A stretch of DNA of 18,551 nucleotides from AVCC01 sp041736255 (GTDB taxonomy: Bacteria > Pseudomonadota > Gammaproteobacteria > Burkholderiales > Burkholderiaceae_D). Where the stretch lies: assembly GCA_041736255.1 (NCBI GenBank), contig JBGSTZ010000130.1, positions 1 through 18,551 on the forward strand, given 5' to 3'. Position numbers and translations under genes: made by a program. Of this stretch, positions 7,365 to 14,136 are shown piece by piece. The notes under the pieces are model-generated. The model saw only the letters and a list, made by a program, of their open reading frames with translations, was not told the DNA's origin and made no database searches. Each line of letters opens with the position of its first letter. Positions within the stretch are counted from its first letter, which is position 1.

Positions 7365-7958
7365 TTATTTTTTGAGGGCGGGCGCAGGAAAGACCGGATA
7401 CGTATGATCTAAACCGATCAAATATTCCACCATGTCCAGTGCTTCCGGCTTGGCCACAACAACCTTGCCCGGAGGCGCAAAACCCGGCGGCAATGTCACC
7501 ACTTTCTCGCCGGCTTCGGCCTTGTCCTTGATCTCGAACATGTATGGATAAGACGGCATGATGCTGCCCGGCATATACGCACGCGGTTGGTACAGGTGAC
7601 CAAGATGCCAATCCACGCTCGGTTGCCGGGCGCCGATATTAAACAGATCGGGGCCGGTACGCATGGTGCCCAGCAGATGCGGAGCGTCGTAATAATAGTC
7701 GGCGGCCACTGACGCCCGGCCCCAGCCGCGCTGGGCATCAGGCGCCTGGGATTTGTCACGCGGCTGTTGCGAATGGCAATAGATGCAACCGTTCTTGATG
7801 TATTGATCGCGGCCACGCAATTGTGCTGAGGTGTATTGACTCAGGCCGGCAAGCGGTTTTAGGTCCGATAATTGTAAAAAGGGAAGCACCACCAGCGTCG
7901 TGGTTGCCAATGCCAGCGTTATCATTGCACCGCTCAGGAGTTTGACTTCGTTTTCCAT
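7365..7958 (-). CDS. ccoO: cbb3-type cytochrome c oxidase subunit II
   Basis: This is the monohaem cytochrome c subunit that passes electrons to the catalytic subunit. The 197 aa contain an N-terminal anchor (residues about 8-28), the pattern LRGRDQYIKNGCIYCHSQ with haem site Cys58-Cys61-His62, and the family block RTGPDLFNIGAR followed by DWHLGHLYQPR. The axial methionine is Met134 in SIMPSYPY. All of these are hallmarks of CcoO/FixO. It is at the short end of the family. It starts 2 bp after the ccoN stop, so the two are translationally coupled. A Pro-rich segment (VTLPPGFAPPGK, about 154-165) near the C-terminus is not typical of canonical CcoO as I know it. Confidence 0.95.
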   Translation of the reverse strand: MENEVKLLSGAMITLALATTTLVVLPFLQLSDLKPLAGLSQYTSAQLRGRDQYIKNGCIYCHSQQPRDKSQAPDAQRGWGRASVAADYYYDAPHLLGTMRTGPDLFNIGARQPSVDWHLGHLYQPRAYMPGSIMPSYPYMFEIKDKAEAGEKVVTLPPGFAPPGKVVVAKPEALDMVEYLIGLDHTYPVFPAPALKK

Positions 7959-7960
7959 GC

Positions 7961-9631
7961 TCAGACTCCGGCTAATGTTGAAGCATGCGTTGCCGCCGTC
8001 TTATGCAGCAGTGCCGCACCGATGCGCTGTGGGCCATGACGTAGCGCCATGATCGCGAAATGGAATGCAAACACCAAATGCCCCAGCGTCATGATCGCGC
8101 CGCCTACCGAGCGACTTTGCAAATACGGCAGCGTCACGCGCACCGACTCCATGAAAGGTTTAGTTGCGTCCAGCATAGCCAATCCTTGTAACCAGCCACC
8201 AATCGACAGGCCGACAAAGTAAATCGAAAATCCAAGCACGACCAGCCAGAAATGCAATGAAATCAGTTTCGGGTATGGCCACTCCCACGACATGACGCGC
8301 GGCATTACGAAGTAAATTGCGCCGAACATGACCATCGAAAAGAAACCGTACAAACCCAGATGTGCGTGCGCGACGGTGAAATGGGTAAAATGGGCAACGG
8401 TGCTGACACTGCGCAGCGCCTCAATCGAACCTTGCAGCGAACTCAGCGTGTACATCATCCCACCCAACACAATGAAGCGCAGCGTCGGCGAATAGATCAG
8501 CGTTTTGAAATGACCGCGCATGGTCAGATGCTGGTTGATTGAAAACGACAGCACCGGCACTATCATCATCATGCTTTGCACAATCGACAGCGTAATCAGC
8601 CAGCCGGGTACCGGGCCGCCGATCAAATGATGGCCGCCTACCTGACCGTAAAAAAATGCCAGCGCCCAGAAACCCAGCAGTGACAAGTTGTACGATTGTA
8701 TTGGGCGACCGATAATTTTTGGCAAGAAATAATACACGGCAGCCAGCGCCAGCGGGGTGTAAAACAAGCCCAGCACGTTGTGGCCGAACCACCAGTTCAT
8801 GGTTGCCTGTTCCACGCCGAAATGTACGCCGGGAATATTTCCGATCAAAAATAATGTAGGAAACCAGAACAATGCTGCGCCCATGTACCAGACGGATACA
8901 TACAGATGCTTTACGCGCCGGTTTTGCAAGGTAAACACCAGTGGTAATGCAACCAGCGCACCGCCTATAACCAGCAGAATATCAATTTGCCATGGAATTT
9001 CAAGCCATTCAAGGCCATCGTTCAATCCCACTGCAATGCTGACCAGGCCGGCAATCAAGCCGATATTCCAGAGAACGCCACCCAGCAATGCGAAACGCAC
9101 ACCCATCAGCTTGGTTTTCAGCAGCCGCGGCAACAACCAGATTGCGATGCCCAGTCCTGCCATCGGCGCCCAACCATAGGCAACCGCATTCAGATGGAGA
9201 GTACGCAGCCGGCCAAAGGTCAACCAAGCTTGTGTAGTAAGCCAATCCGGCTGATGCAATTTTATCGAACTGGTCAAGCCGGCGACCGAAGCCAAAATCA
9301 GCCATACCACAGCACACGACAGGAACACCAGAGTCACGAGCGCCGTCGACCGATCGGCTTGAACCCGCTCTTCTAACTCATGTTTCAACGTTGCTGCTTG
9401 TCCAGAATCAGGTAACGGCAGATGCGTTCTGTCGACCGTTTTTTGCAAGTCGGCGCGTTGCTCCGAGGTTGCCGCAGGTTCTTCAACCTGACCGATTTCC
9501 CCTTCTGAGAAAATGACATTGGCGGCAGCCGGATTGTCGTCAAATAATTTCTTCCGCAGCGACCAAATAAATATGAACAATCCGGTTACAGAGAGAACAA
9601 AAGAAAAGAGCAATATTGTTATTGTTTCCAT
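7961..9631 (-). CDS. ccoN: cbb3-type cytochrome c oxidase subunit I with CcoS-like N-terminal extension
   Basis: The catalytic oxygen-reducing subunit in the inner membrane. From the ATG at 9631 it has 556 aa. Residues about 1-45 are one helix followed by FIWSLRKKLFDDNPAA..VIF, which closely resembles the small assembly protein CcoS; a 50-residue polar linker leads into a full CcoN body. Expected ligands are present: His146 and His424 for haem b, His422 for haem b3, and His284, His334 and His335 for CuB. The cross-linked tyrosine Tyr328 (YGQVGGHH) is also kept, so this is an oxidase rather than a NO reductase. The conserved FEGPM glutamate of cbb3 enzymes is replaced: the segment reads LQGSIE (Gln400). 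An in-frame ATG at 9676 would add 15 residues, but the CcoS resemblance begins at the Met encoded at 9631. Next gene: ccoO, 2 bp away. Confidence 0.95.
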   Translation of the reverse strand: METITILLFSFVLSVTGLFIFIWSLRKKLFDDNPAAANVIFSEGEIGQVEEPAATSEQRADLQKTVDRTHLPLPDSGQAATLKHELEERVQADRSTALVTLVFLSCAVVWLILASVAGLTSSIKLHQPDWLTTQAWLTFGRLRTLHLNAVAYGWAPMAGLGIAIWLLPRLLKTKLMGVRFALLGGVLWNIGLIAGLVSIAVGLNDGLEWLEIPWQIDILLVIGGALVALPLVFTLQNRRVKHLYVSVWYMGAALFWFPTLFLIGNIPGVHFGVEQATMNWWFGHNVLGLFYTPLALAAVYYFLPKIIGRPIQSYNLSLLGFWALAFFYGQVGGHHLIGGPVPGWLITLSIVQSMMMIVPVLSFSINQHLTMRGHFKTLIYSPTLRFIVLGGMMYTLSSLQGSIEALRSVSTVAHFTHFTVAHAHLGLYGFFSMVMFGAIYFVMPRVMSWEWPYPKLISLHFWLVVLGFSIYFVGLSIGGWLQGLAMLDATKPFMESVRVTLPYLQSRSVGGAIMTLGHLVFAFHFAIMALRHGPQRIGAALLHKTAATHASTLAGV

Positions 9632-9820
9632 GGCACTTAATAAAAATACGTACAAATTAAAAGACAGTATCGCCATGCTGATTATGGCAATTACTTGAAA
9701 GCAGGAAAAAAGTTAAAACCGAACCAAACTAATCATTCTCAATACACGATACGCAATGCGTGAATGGAGCCGGGTTCGGCGAATGATGCCACCAACGACA
9801 GAAACGCGTATTCCCGTTTA
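9632..9820. promoter_or_regulatory. Upstream region of ccoN
   Basis: This AT-rich gap of 189 bp (145 bp if ccoN starts at 9676) probably holds the promoter of the oxidase genes. I looked for an FNR/Anr box (TTGAT-N4-ATCAA) and found none. Weak promoter-like elements exist on the minus strand but none is convincing. No gene is seen. Confidence 0.3.
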
Positions 9821-10390
9821 TTAATGCATAAGTGGCAACACCACAAAGGCGCACAGCAATACCCATACAATCGCACCGGCGGAAAATGCCGCGAAACTCA
9901 TCGACTGCGCCTCGACCTGCTCGTCCATTTTCAGGATGCTATAAGTGCCGTGATACAACAGGCTTACTGCAACCAGAAATCCAAGTACTACGATACCAAT
10001 CATGAGCCACAGATTCGGTATCAAAAGCCCGATGCTGGAGAGCCACATCGGCACCCCGACAATTGCAGCAAGCAAGAAAGCATCCTTGAAATCCACCGAC
10101 AATTTATGTACGGCCGCAATGTTTTTGATGATCCAGCCCATCAGCGGCACCGTTAGCAACTCTGCCAGCAGAAATACCAGCGCGACTTCCTGCCAGCGCG
10201 AGTAGGTTGAATCCATTAAATACACCGCTGCATGGTGGCTGCCCGCATACAACAGCATCGCGGGCGGAATCAGGGAGAAAGGTAAAACCAGGAGCAAGAA
10301 TGTCTTGAACACTGAAGGATGGACAGCACCGATATCATCCCAGCCATCGTTGAAAGAAAAGGGCATTTTTGTATAGGTTAGTAAGCGCAT
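9821..10390 (-). CDS. Yip1-family-like integral membrane protein
   Basis: From the ATG at 10390 the product has 189 aa and about five hydrophobic helices. The N-terminal part reads MPFSFNDGWDDIGAVHPS and then LPFSLIPPAMLLYAG, matching the 'p.egW..I...hps....fl..vlPlsLippa' layout of bacterial Yip1-like proteins. The function of this family in bacteria is not established. It is the first gene in the minus-strand direction before ccoN, with a gap of about 190 bp, so it may or may not share the oxidase transcript. An upstream in-frame ATG at 10414 has no ribosome site, whereas GAGG lies 11 nt before the ATG at 10390. It is divergent from the MarR gene, which makes it a candidate target of that regulator. 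Confidence 0.75.
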   Translation of the reverse strand: MRLLTYTKMPFSFNDGWDDIGAVHPSVFKTFLLLVLPFSLIPPAMLLYAGSHHAAVYLMDSTYSRWQEVALVFLLAELLTVPLMGWIIKNIAAVHKLSVDFKDAFLLAAIVGVPMWLSSIGLLIPNLWLMIGIVVLGFLVAVSLLYHGTYSILKMDEQVEAQSMSFAAFSAGAIVWVLLCAFVVLPLMH

Positions 10391-10501
10391 TTCAAGTACA
10401 TCCTCGGTTGTCATACACAGCCAACAAATTCTCTTTACTTTTGGCCGCTTCCATAAAACCCTGATATCAACTATTTTTCGCGCCGATCAATTTACATGAT
10501 T

Positions 10502-10517
10502 GGAATCAAGGCATTCC
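10502..10517. repeat. GGAAT-N6-ATTCC inverted repeat
   Basis: A short perfect 5-bp inverted repeat sits four bases before the 23-bp palindrome in the Yip1-like/MarR intergenic region. It may be part of the same operator region or chance. Confidence 0.25.
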
Positions 10518-10520
10518 GTA

Positions 10521-10543
10521 TTTATATCAACATATGATATAAA
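10521..10543. promoter_or_regulatory. 23-bp palindrome TTTATATCA-N5-TGATATAAA, candidate MarR operator
   Basis: Two perfect 9-bp arms flank the spacer ACATA in the 258-bp gap between two divergent genes. Arm length and spacing suit a dimeric winged-helix regulator such as the MarR protein encoded 106 bp downstream. It could control that gene, the divergent Yip1-like gene, or both. A second small perfect palindrome, GCAGATTCTGC, is at 10568-10578. Confidence 0.55.
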
Positions 10544-10648
10544 CAGGGCAAATTCTAATCTATATTTGCAGATTCTGCTTGCGGGCTCACATCGACTACA
10601 TTCATCGTTTATGATCGTCTCTGAAATCATTAATCCTTCCAACGAGCA

Positions 10649-11083
10649 ATGACAAATTCCATAACTTCCGGAACTCTTTCTAAGCTGGATTACGAACTAC
10701 TGGCAGATTTTCGGTATCAGCTTCGCCGATTTTTGCGCTTCAGCGAAGAAATCTCGCAAACCCATGGGATCACGCCGCTGCAATACTTGTTGTTACTGCA
10801 GATCAAAGGTTATCCGGGACGCGATTGGGCCACCATCGCCGAACTTGCTGAGCGACTGCAATCGCATCATCACGGTGTCGTCGCACTGGTTTCACGCTGC
10901 GAAAAGGCGGCACTGGTTTCGCGCCGCACGGGACGGGATGACGGGCGCTGCGTCGAGGTCTATCTGCTGCCTAAGGGCGAAGAAATGTTGCGGCAACTAG
11001 CCTTGCTGCATCGGGATCACCTGATAGATTTGCAGCACATCCTCAAAATCCCAAGAGAAAATATCCTTAAACGATTTAGCTAG
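10649..11083 (+). CDS. MarR-family transcriptional regulator
   Basis: A 144-aa protein of usual MarR length. Residues about 15-45 form the N-terminal dimerisation helix (RYQLRRFLRFSEE), followed by ITPLQYLLLLQI. The winged helix-turn-helix spans about 58-108, with ATIAELAERLQSHHHGVVALVSRCEKAALV as helices 3-4 (residues 61-90) and SRRTGRDDGRCVEVYLLPKG as the wing. It has one cysteine in the wing and another just before it (Cys84 in SRCEKA), so a redox role is possible but unproven. It is followed after 135 bp by the SUF regulator, which has its own promoter, so the two are probably separate units. The start ATG has only a weak purine stretch (CGAG) upstream. Confidence 0.88.
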   Translation: MTNSITSGTLSKLDYELLADFRYQLRRFLRFSEEISQTHGITPLQYLLLLQIKGYPGRDWATIAELAERLQSHHHGVVALVSRCEKAALVSRRTGRDDGRCVEVYLLPKGEEMLRQLALLHRDHLIDLQHILKIPRENILKRFS

Positions 11084-11161
11084 GAGCAGGTCCGGTTGAC
11101 GCTGCGCCGGGCAATCCCAGCAATTTTTACATCACTTTAGGGTCACAATCTATCAATGCGC

Positions 11162-11190
11162 TTGCACGTGGAATAAAAGAGGACTATATT
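11162..11190 (+). promoter_or_regulatory. Sigma70-type promoter of the suf operon
   Basis: TTGCAC (11162-11167) and TATATT (11185-11190) are separated by exactly 17 bp, giving a near-consensus housekeeping promoter. It is 29 bp before the ATG of the Rrf2-family gene, which leaves a short leader. The leader segment around 11190-11217 would be a natural place for the Rrf2-type repressor to bind, but no clear IscR-type palindrome is visible. Confidence 0.7.
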
Positions 11191-11218
11191 GGTACTCATT
11201 GATTTCCAGGGATACAAA

Positions 11219-11716
11219 ATGCTACGGATGAGCAAAATGGCGGATTATGGCACCCTGATTCTGACCACTATGGTGCCTGAACCGGAGCGCATACAAAGCG
11301 CGGCAGGCATAGCCACCATGATTCGGGTACCGGTGCCGACGGTCAGCAAAATTCTCAAGATATTGACCCGCGAAGGCTTGGTGGTATCGCTGCGCGGCGC
11401 CAAGGGTGGCTACATGCTTTCTCGGCCGCCTACCCAAATCACTCTTTCGCACATCATCAATGCAATGGACGGCCCGATCGGCATGACCGAATGCAGCATC
11501 TCGCCGGGCCTGTGCGCTCAGGAGTTGGGCTGTCCGGTACGCGTGAACTGGCAAAGGGTAAATCGCATCGTGCTCAATTCTCTGGATCAGATAACGCTGA
11601 ATCAGATGATCGAGCCGGTGACTGAAACGGTTGATATCAGTACGCTGCAGCGAACGCTGCCGACGCCAAAATCAGCGCCAGCAAAGCACCTCAAAATGAA
11701 TGGAGAGCAACCATGA
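11219..11716 (+). CDS. Rrf2-family Fe-S cluster regulator of the suf operon
   Basis: The 165-aa product from the ATG at 11219 starts MLRMSKMADYGTLIL, the typical N-terminus of the SUF-associated Rrf2 regulators. The frame is open 10 codons further up, but that start lies within the -10 box of the promoter, so the ATG at 11219 is preferred. The winged helix is at about 20-65 (IRVPVPTVSKILKILTREGL). Three cysteines spaced C-x6-C-x5-C (Cys91, Cys98, Cys104 in ECSISPGLCAQELGC) match the Fe-S ligand set of IscR-type proteins, so it probably senses cluster supply and represses the operon when clusters are plentiful. Its stop overlaps the sufB start in ATGA. The C-terminal 25 residues are Pro/Lys-rich and probably disordered. 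Confidence 0.92.
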   Translation: MLRMSKMADYGTLILTTMVPEPERIQSAAGIATMIRVPVPTVSKILKILTREGLVVSLRGAKGGYMLSRPPTQITLSHIINAMDGPIGMTECSISPGLCAQELGCPVRVNWQRVNRIVLNSLDQITLNQMIEPVTETVDISTLQRTLPTPKSAPAKHLKMNGEQP

Positions 11717-13173
11717 GCGAAGCAATAAGCAGTCCGGAAACCGGTCTTGAAGCACTAATTAGCAGCGAGTACCAGCACGGCTTCGTGACCGATCTGGAGA
11801 CCGATACCGTGCCGCGCGGCCTGACTGAAGATACGGTACGCCTGATCTCGGCGCGCAAGAATGAACCCGAATTCATGCTGGAATGGCGTCTGAAAGCATT
11901 CCGCCACTGGCTGACTTTGACCGAACCAAACTGGTCCACCGCGCGCTATCCGGCTATCGATTATCAGGACATCATTTACTATTCGGCCCCGAAATCGATG
12001 GCTGACAGGCCGCAAAGTTTGGCTGACGTCGATCCGGAATTGCTCAAGACGTACGAAAAACTGGGCGTACCGCTAAGAGAACGGGAAATGCTGGCTGGCG
12101 TCGCGGTCGATGCAGTGTTCGACAGCGTTTCAGTTGGCACCACATTCAAGGACAAGCTGGGTGAGCTCGGCATCATCTTCGGCTCTTTTTCGGACGCGGT
12201 GCGCGAGCATCCGGATTTGGTGCAGCAATATTTGGGTTCGGTAGTGCCTTACACCGATAACTTTTTCGCGGCGCTGAATGCTGCGGTATTTTCCGACGGC
12301 TCGTTCTGTTACATCCCGCCTGGCGTGCGCTGCCCGATGGAATTGTCGACTTATTTCCGTATCAATGCCAAGGATACCGGCCAGTTCGAGCGCACGCTGA
12401 TCATTGCCGACGCAGGCGCTTACGTCAGTTATCTTGAAGGCTGCACCGCGCCGATGCGCGACGAAAACCAGCTGCATGCGGCAGTGGTCGAACTGGTGGC
12501 TCTGGATGACGCGCGCATCAAATACTCGACGGTACAAAACTGGTATCCGGGCGACAAGGATGGCAAGGGGGGCATCTACAACTTCGTCACCAAGCGCGGC
12601 GATTGCCGCGGCGCGAACTCGCATATCTCGTGGACCCAAGTCGAGACCGGCTCGGCCATCACATGGAAATATCCGAGCTGCATCCTGCGTGGCGACAACT
12701 CGATTGGCGAGTTTTATTCGGTAGCCCTGACCAGCAATTATCAGCAAGCCGACACCGGCTCCAAGATGATCCACATCGGGCGCAATACCCGCAGCACGAT
12801 TGTGTCGAAGGGCATTTCCGCCGGGCGCGGCCAAAACGCGTATCGCGGGCTAGTGAAAATCCTGAAATCGGCCGAAGGCGCGCGCAACTATACCCAGTGC
12901 GACTCGCTGCTGCTAGGCGACAAATGCGGCGCGCACACCTTCCCGTATATCGAGGTCAAGAACCCGACTGCGCGGGTCGAACACGAAGCTTCTACCTCGC
13001 GCATCGGCGAAGACCAGCTGTTCTACTGCAAGCAGCGCGGCATTTCAGCCGAAGACGCGGTATCGATGATCGTCAACGGCTTTTGCAAGGAAGTGTTCAA
13101 GGAGCTGCCGATGGAATTCGCGGTGGAAGCGCAGAAATTAATGAGCGTCAGCCTTGAAGGCTGTGTCGGTTAA
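11713..13173 (+). CDS. sufB: SufB, Fe-S cluster scaffold subunit
   Basis: SufB is the scaffold core of the SufBC2D complex, on which sulfur and iron are assembled into clusters in the cytoplasm. The 486-aa length is normal. Family blocks are complete: FSDGSFCYIPPGVRCPMELS (about 194-213), TCAP-type EGCTAP, GDCRG, and the C-terminal core with YTQCDSLLLGDKCGAHT. Cys396 in that block corresponds to the sulfur-accepting Cys405 of the E. coli protein, and His424 with Glu425 (EHEAST) to the cluster-site residues near E. coli 433-434. GGAGAG lies 5 nt before the ATG, which overlaps the regulator's stop by 4 nt. No damage is seen. Unlike all the later junctions of the operon, its 3' end is separated from the next gene by 168 bp of palindrome-rich DNA. 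Confidence 0.97.
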   Translation: MSEAISSPETGLEALISSEYQHGFVTDLETDTVPRGLTEDTVRLISARKNEPEFMLEWRLKAFRHWLTLTEPNWSTARYPAIDYQDIIYYSAPKSMADRPQSLADVDPELLKTYEKLGVPLREREMLAGVAVDAVFDSVSVGTTFKDKLGELGIIFGSFSDAVREHPDLVQQYLGSVVPYTDNFFAALNAAVFSDGSFCYIPPGVRCPMELSTYFRINAKDTGQFERTLIIADAGAYVSYLEGCTAPMRDENQLHAAVVELVALDDARIKYSTVQNWYPGDKDGKGGIYNFVTKRGDCRGANSHISWTQVETGSAITWKYPSCILRGDNSIGEFYSVALTSNYQQADTGSKMIHIGRNTRSTIVSKGISAGRGQNAYRGLVKILKSAEGARNYTQCDSLLLGDKCGAHTFPYIEVKNPTARVEHEASTSRIGEDQLFYCKQRGISAEDAVSMIVNGFCKEVFKELPMEFAVEAQKLMSVSLEGCVG

Positions 13174-13341
13174 TAACGGCCACTGCCCTCCCTTGCATGG
13201 CGCACATTCGCTTGCAGGCGAATGCCGTGAAGCAGGCATGCAGCATGCTGCATGAAACCCCTGCTTAACCCCCCGGCCCTCTCCCGCAAGCGGGCGAGGG
13301 GAGAAAAGTGAATCGCTACGCGATGTTAAAAGGAAACCACC
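13174..13341. repeat. Palindrome-rich sufB-sufC intercistronic region
   Basis: Three inverted repeats lie in series. First, CATTCGC-N6-GCGAATG at 13205-13224 (7-bp stem). Second, a perfect 18-bp palindrome CATGCAGCATGCTGCATG at 13237-13254. Third, CCCTCTCCCGC-AA-GCGGGCGAGGG at 13277-13300, an 11-bp GC-rich stem with one mismatch, of a type common as dispersed extragenic repeats in Proteobacteria. None is followed by a T run, so they are not classical terminators. They may stabilise or process the mRNA between sufB and sufC. The sufC ribosome site AGGA is at 13331-13334. Confidence 0.75.
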
Positions 13342-14136
13342 ATGTTGGAAATTAGAAATCTACAAGCAAGCGTTGACAACAAGCCGATCCTGCGCGGCCT
13401 CAATCTGACCTTAAAAGCCGGCGAAGTGCATGCGATCATGGGGCCGAACGGCTCCGGCAAGAGCACGCTGGCGCAAGTGCTGGCGGGGCGTGAAAACTTT
13501 ACCGTCACCGGTGGAGAAGTACTGTATCAAGGGCACGATCTGCTGGCGCTGGCCCCCGAAGAGCGGGCGCGGGAAGGCGTGTTTCTGGCGTTCCAGTATC
13601 CGGTGGAAATCCCTGGCGTGAGCAATGTCTATCTGCTGAAAGCTGCGCTAAACAATATTCGCAAGCATCGCGGTTTGCCCGAGCTTGATGCGATGGAATT
13701 TCTCAGCCTGATCAAGGAAAAAATGATTCAGATGGATATGAGCAAGGAATTGCTGTACCGCTCGGTCAACGAAGGGTTTTCCGGCGGCGAGAAAAAACGC
13801 AACGAAATTCTGCAAATGGCATTGCTGGAGCCGAAACTGGCGATCCTTGACGAGACCGACTCCGGACTCGATATTGATGCGCTGCAGATCGTCGCCAAGG
13901 GCATCAATGCCTTGCGCAGCCCAGAGCGCGCGATGATCATGGTGACCCATTACCAGCGCTTGTTGGATTACGTGGTGCCCGACTTCGTGCATGTGCTGTC
14001 GCAAGGAATCATCGTCAAGACCGGCGGCAAGGAACTGGCGCTCGAACTGGAGCAGCGCGGTTATGGCTGGCTGGAAGACGCTGCAACCGCAGCGGTAACG
14101 GCGGCGGCCGCCGAGAATAGCGCGGTGGCAGGATGA
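13342..14136 (+). CDS. sufC: SufC, ABC-type ATPase of the Fe-S assembly complex
   Basis: SufC hydrolyses ATP to drive conformational change in SufBCD; it is a soluble ABC ATPase. The 264-aa product has Walker A GPNGSGKST (34-42), Q-loop Gln85, the Suf-type signature FSGGEKKRNE (146-155), Walker B LAILDETDSGLD (166-177, catalytic Glu171) and switch His203. All are intact. The last 18 or so residues are Ala-rich and longer than in E. coli SufC. AGGA is 7 nt before the ATG. The stop overlaps the sufD start by 4 nt (ATGA), so translation is coupled to sufD. Confidence 0.97.
   Translation: MLEIRNLQASVDNKPILRGLNLTLKAGEVHAIMGPNGSGKSTLAQVLAGRENFTVTGGEVLYQGHDLLALAPEERAREGVFLAFQYPVEIPGVSNVYLLKAALNNIRKHRGLPELDAMEFLSLIKEKMIQMDMSKELLYRSVNEGFSGGEKKRNEILQMALLEPKLAILDETDSGLDIDALQIVAKGINALRSPERAMIMVTHYQRLLDYVVPDFVHVLSQGIIVKTGGKELALELEQRGYGWLEDAATAAVTAAAAENSAVAG

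Noticed and set aside
7961..9631. Possibility that the catalytic subunit is a nitric oxide reductase (norB/norY-like)
   Set aside because: The cross-linked tyrosine (YGQVGGHH) of oxygen-reducing cbb3 enzymes is present and the partner is a CcoO with its usual motifs.
9632..9820. FNR/Anr box upstream of ccoN
   Set aside because: No TTGAT-N4-ATCAA or close variant is present on either strand.
12130..12834. 234-codon open frame opposite sufB
   Set aside because: Same reasoning: antisense to a conserved gene, no ribosome site and shadow-like composition.
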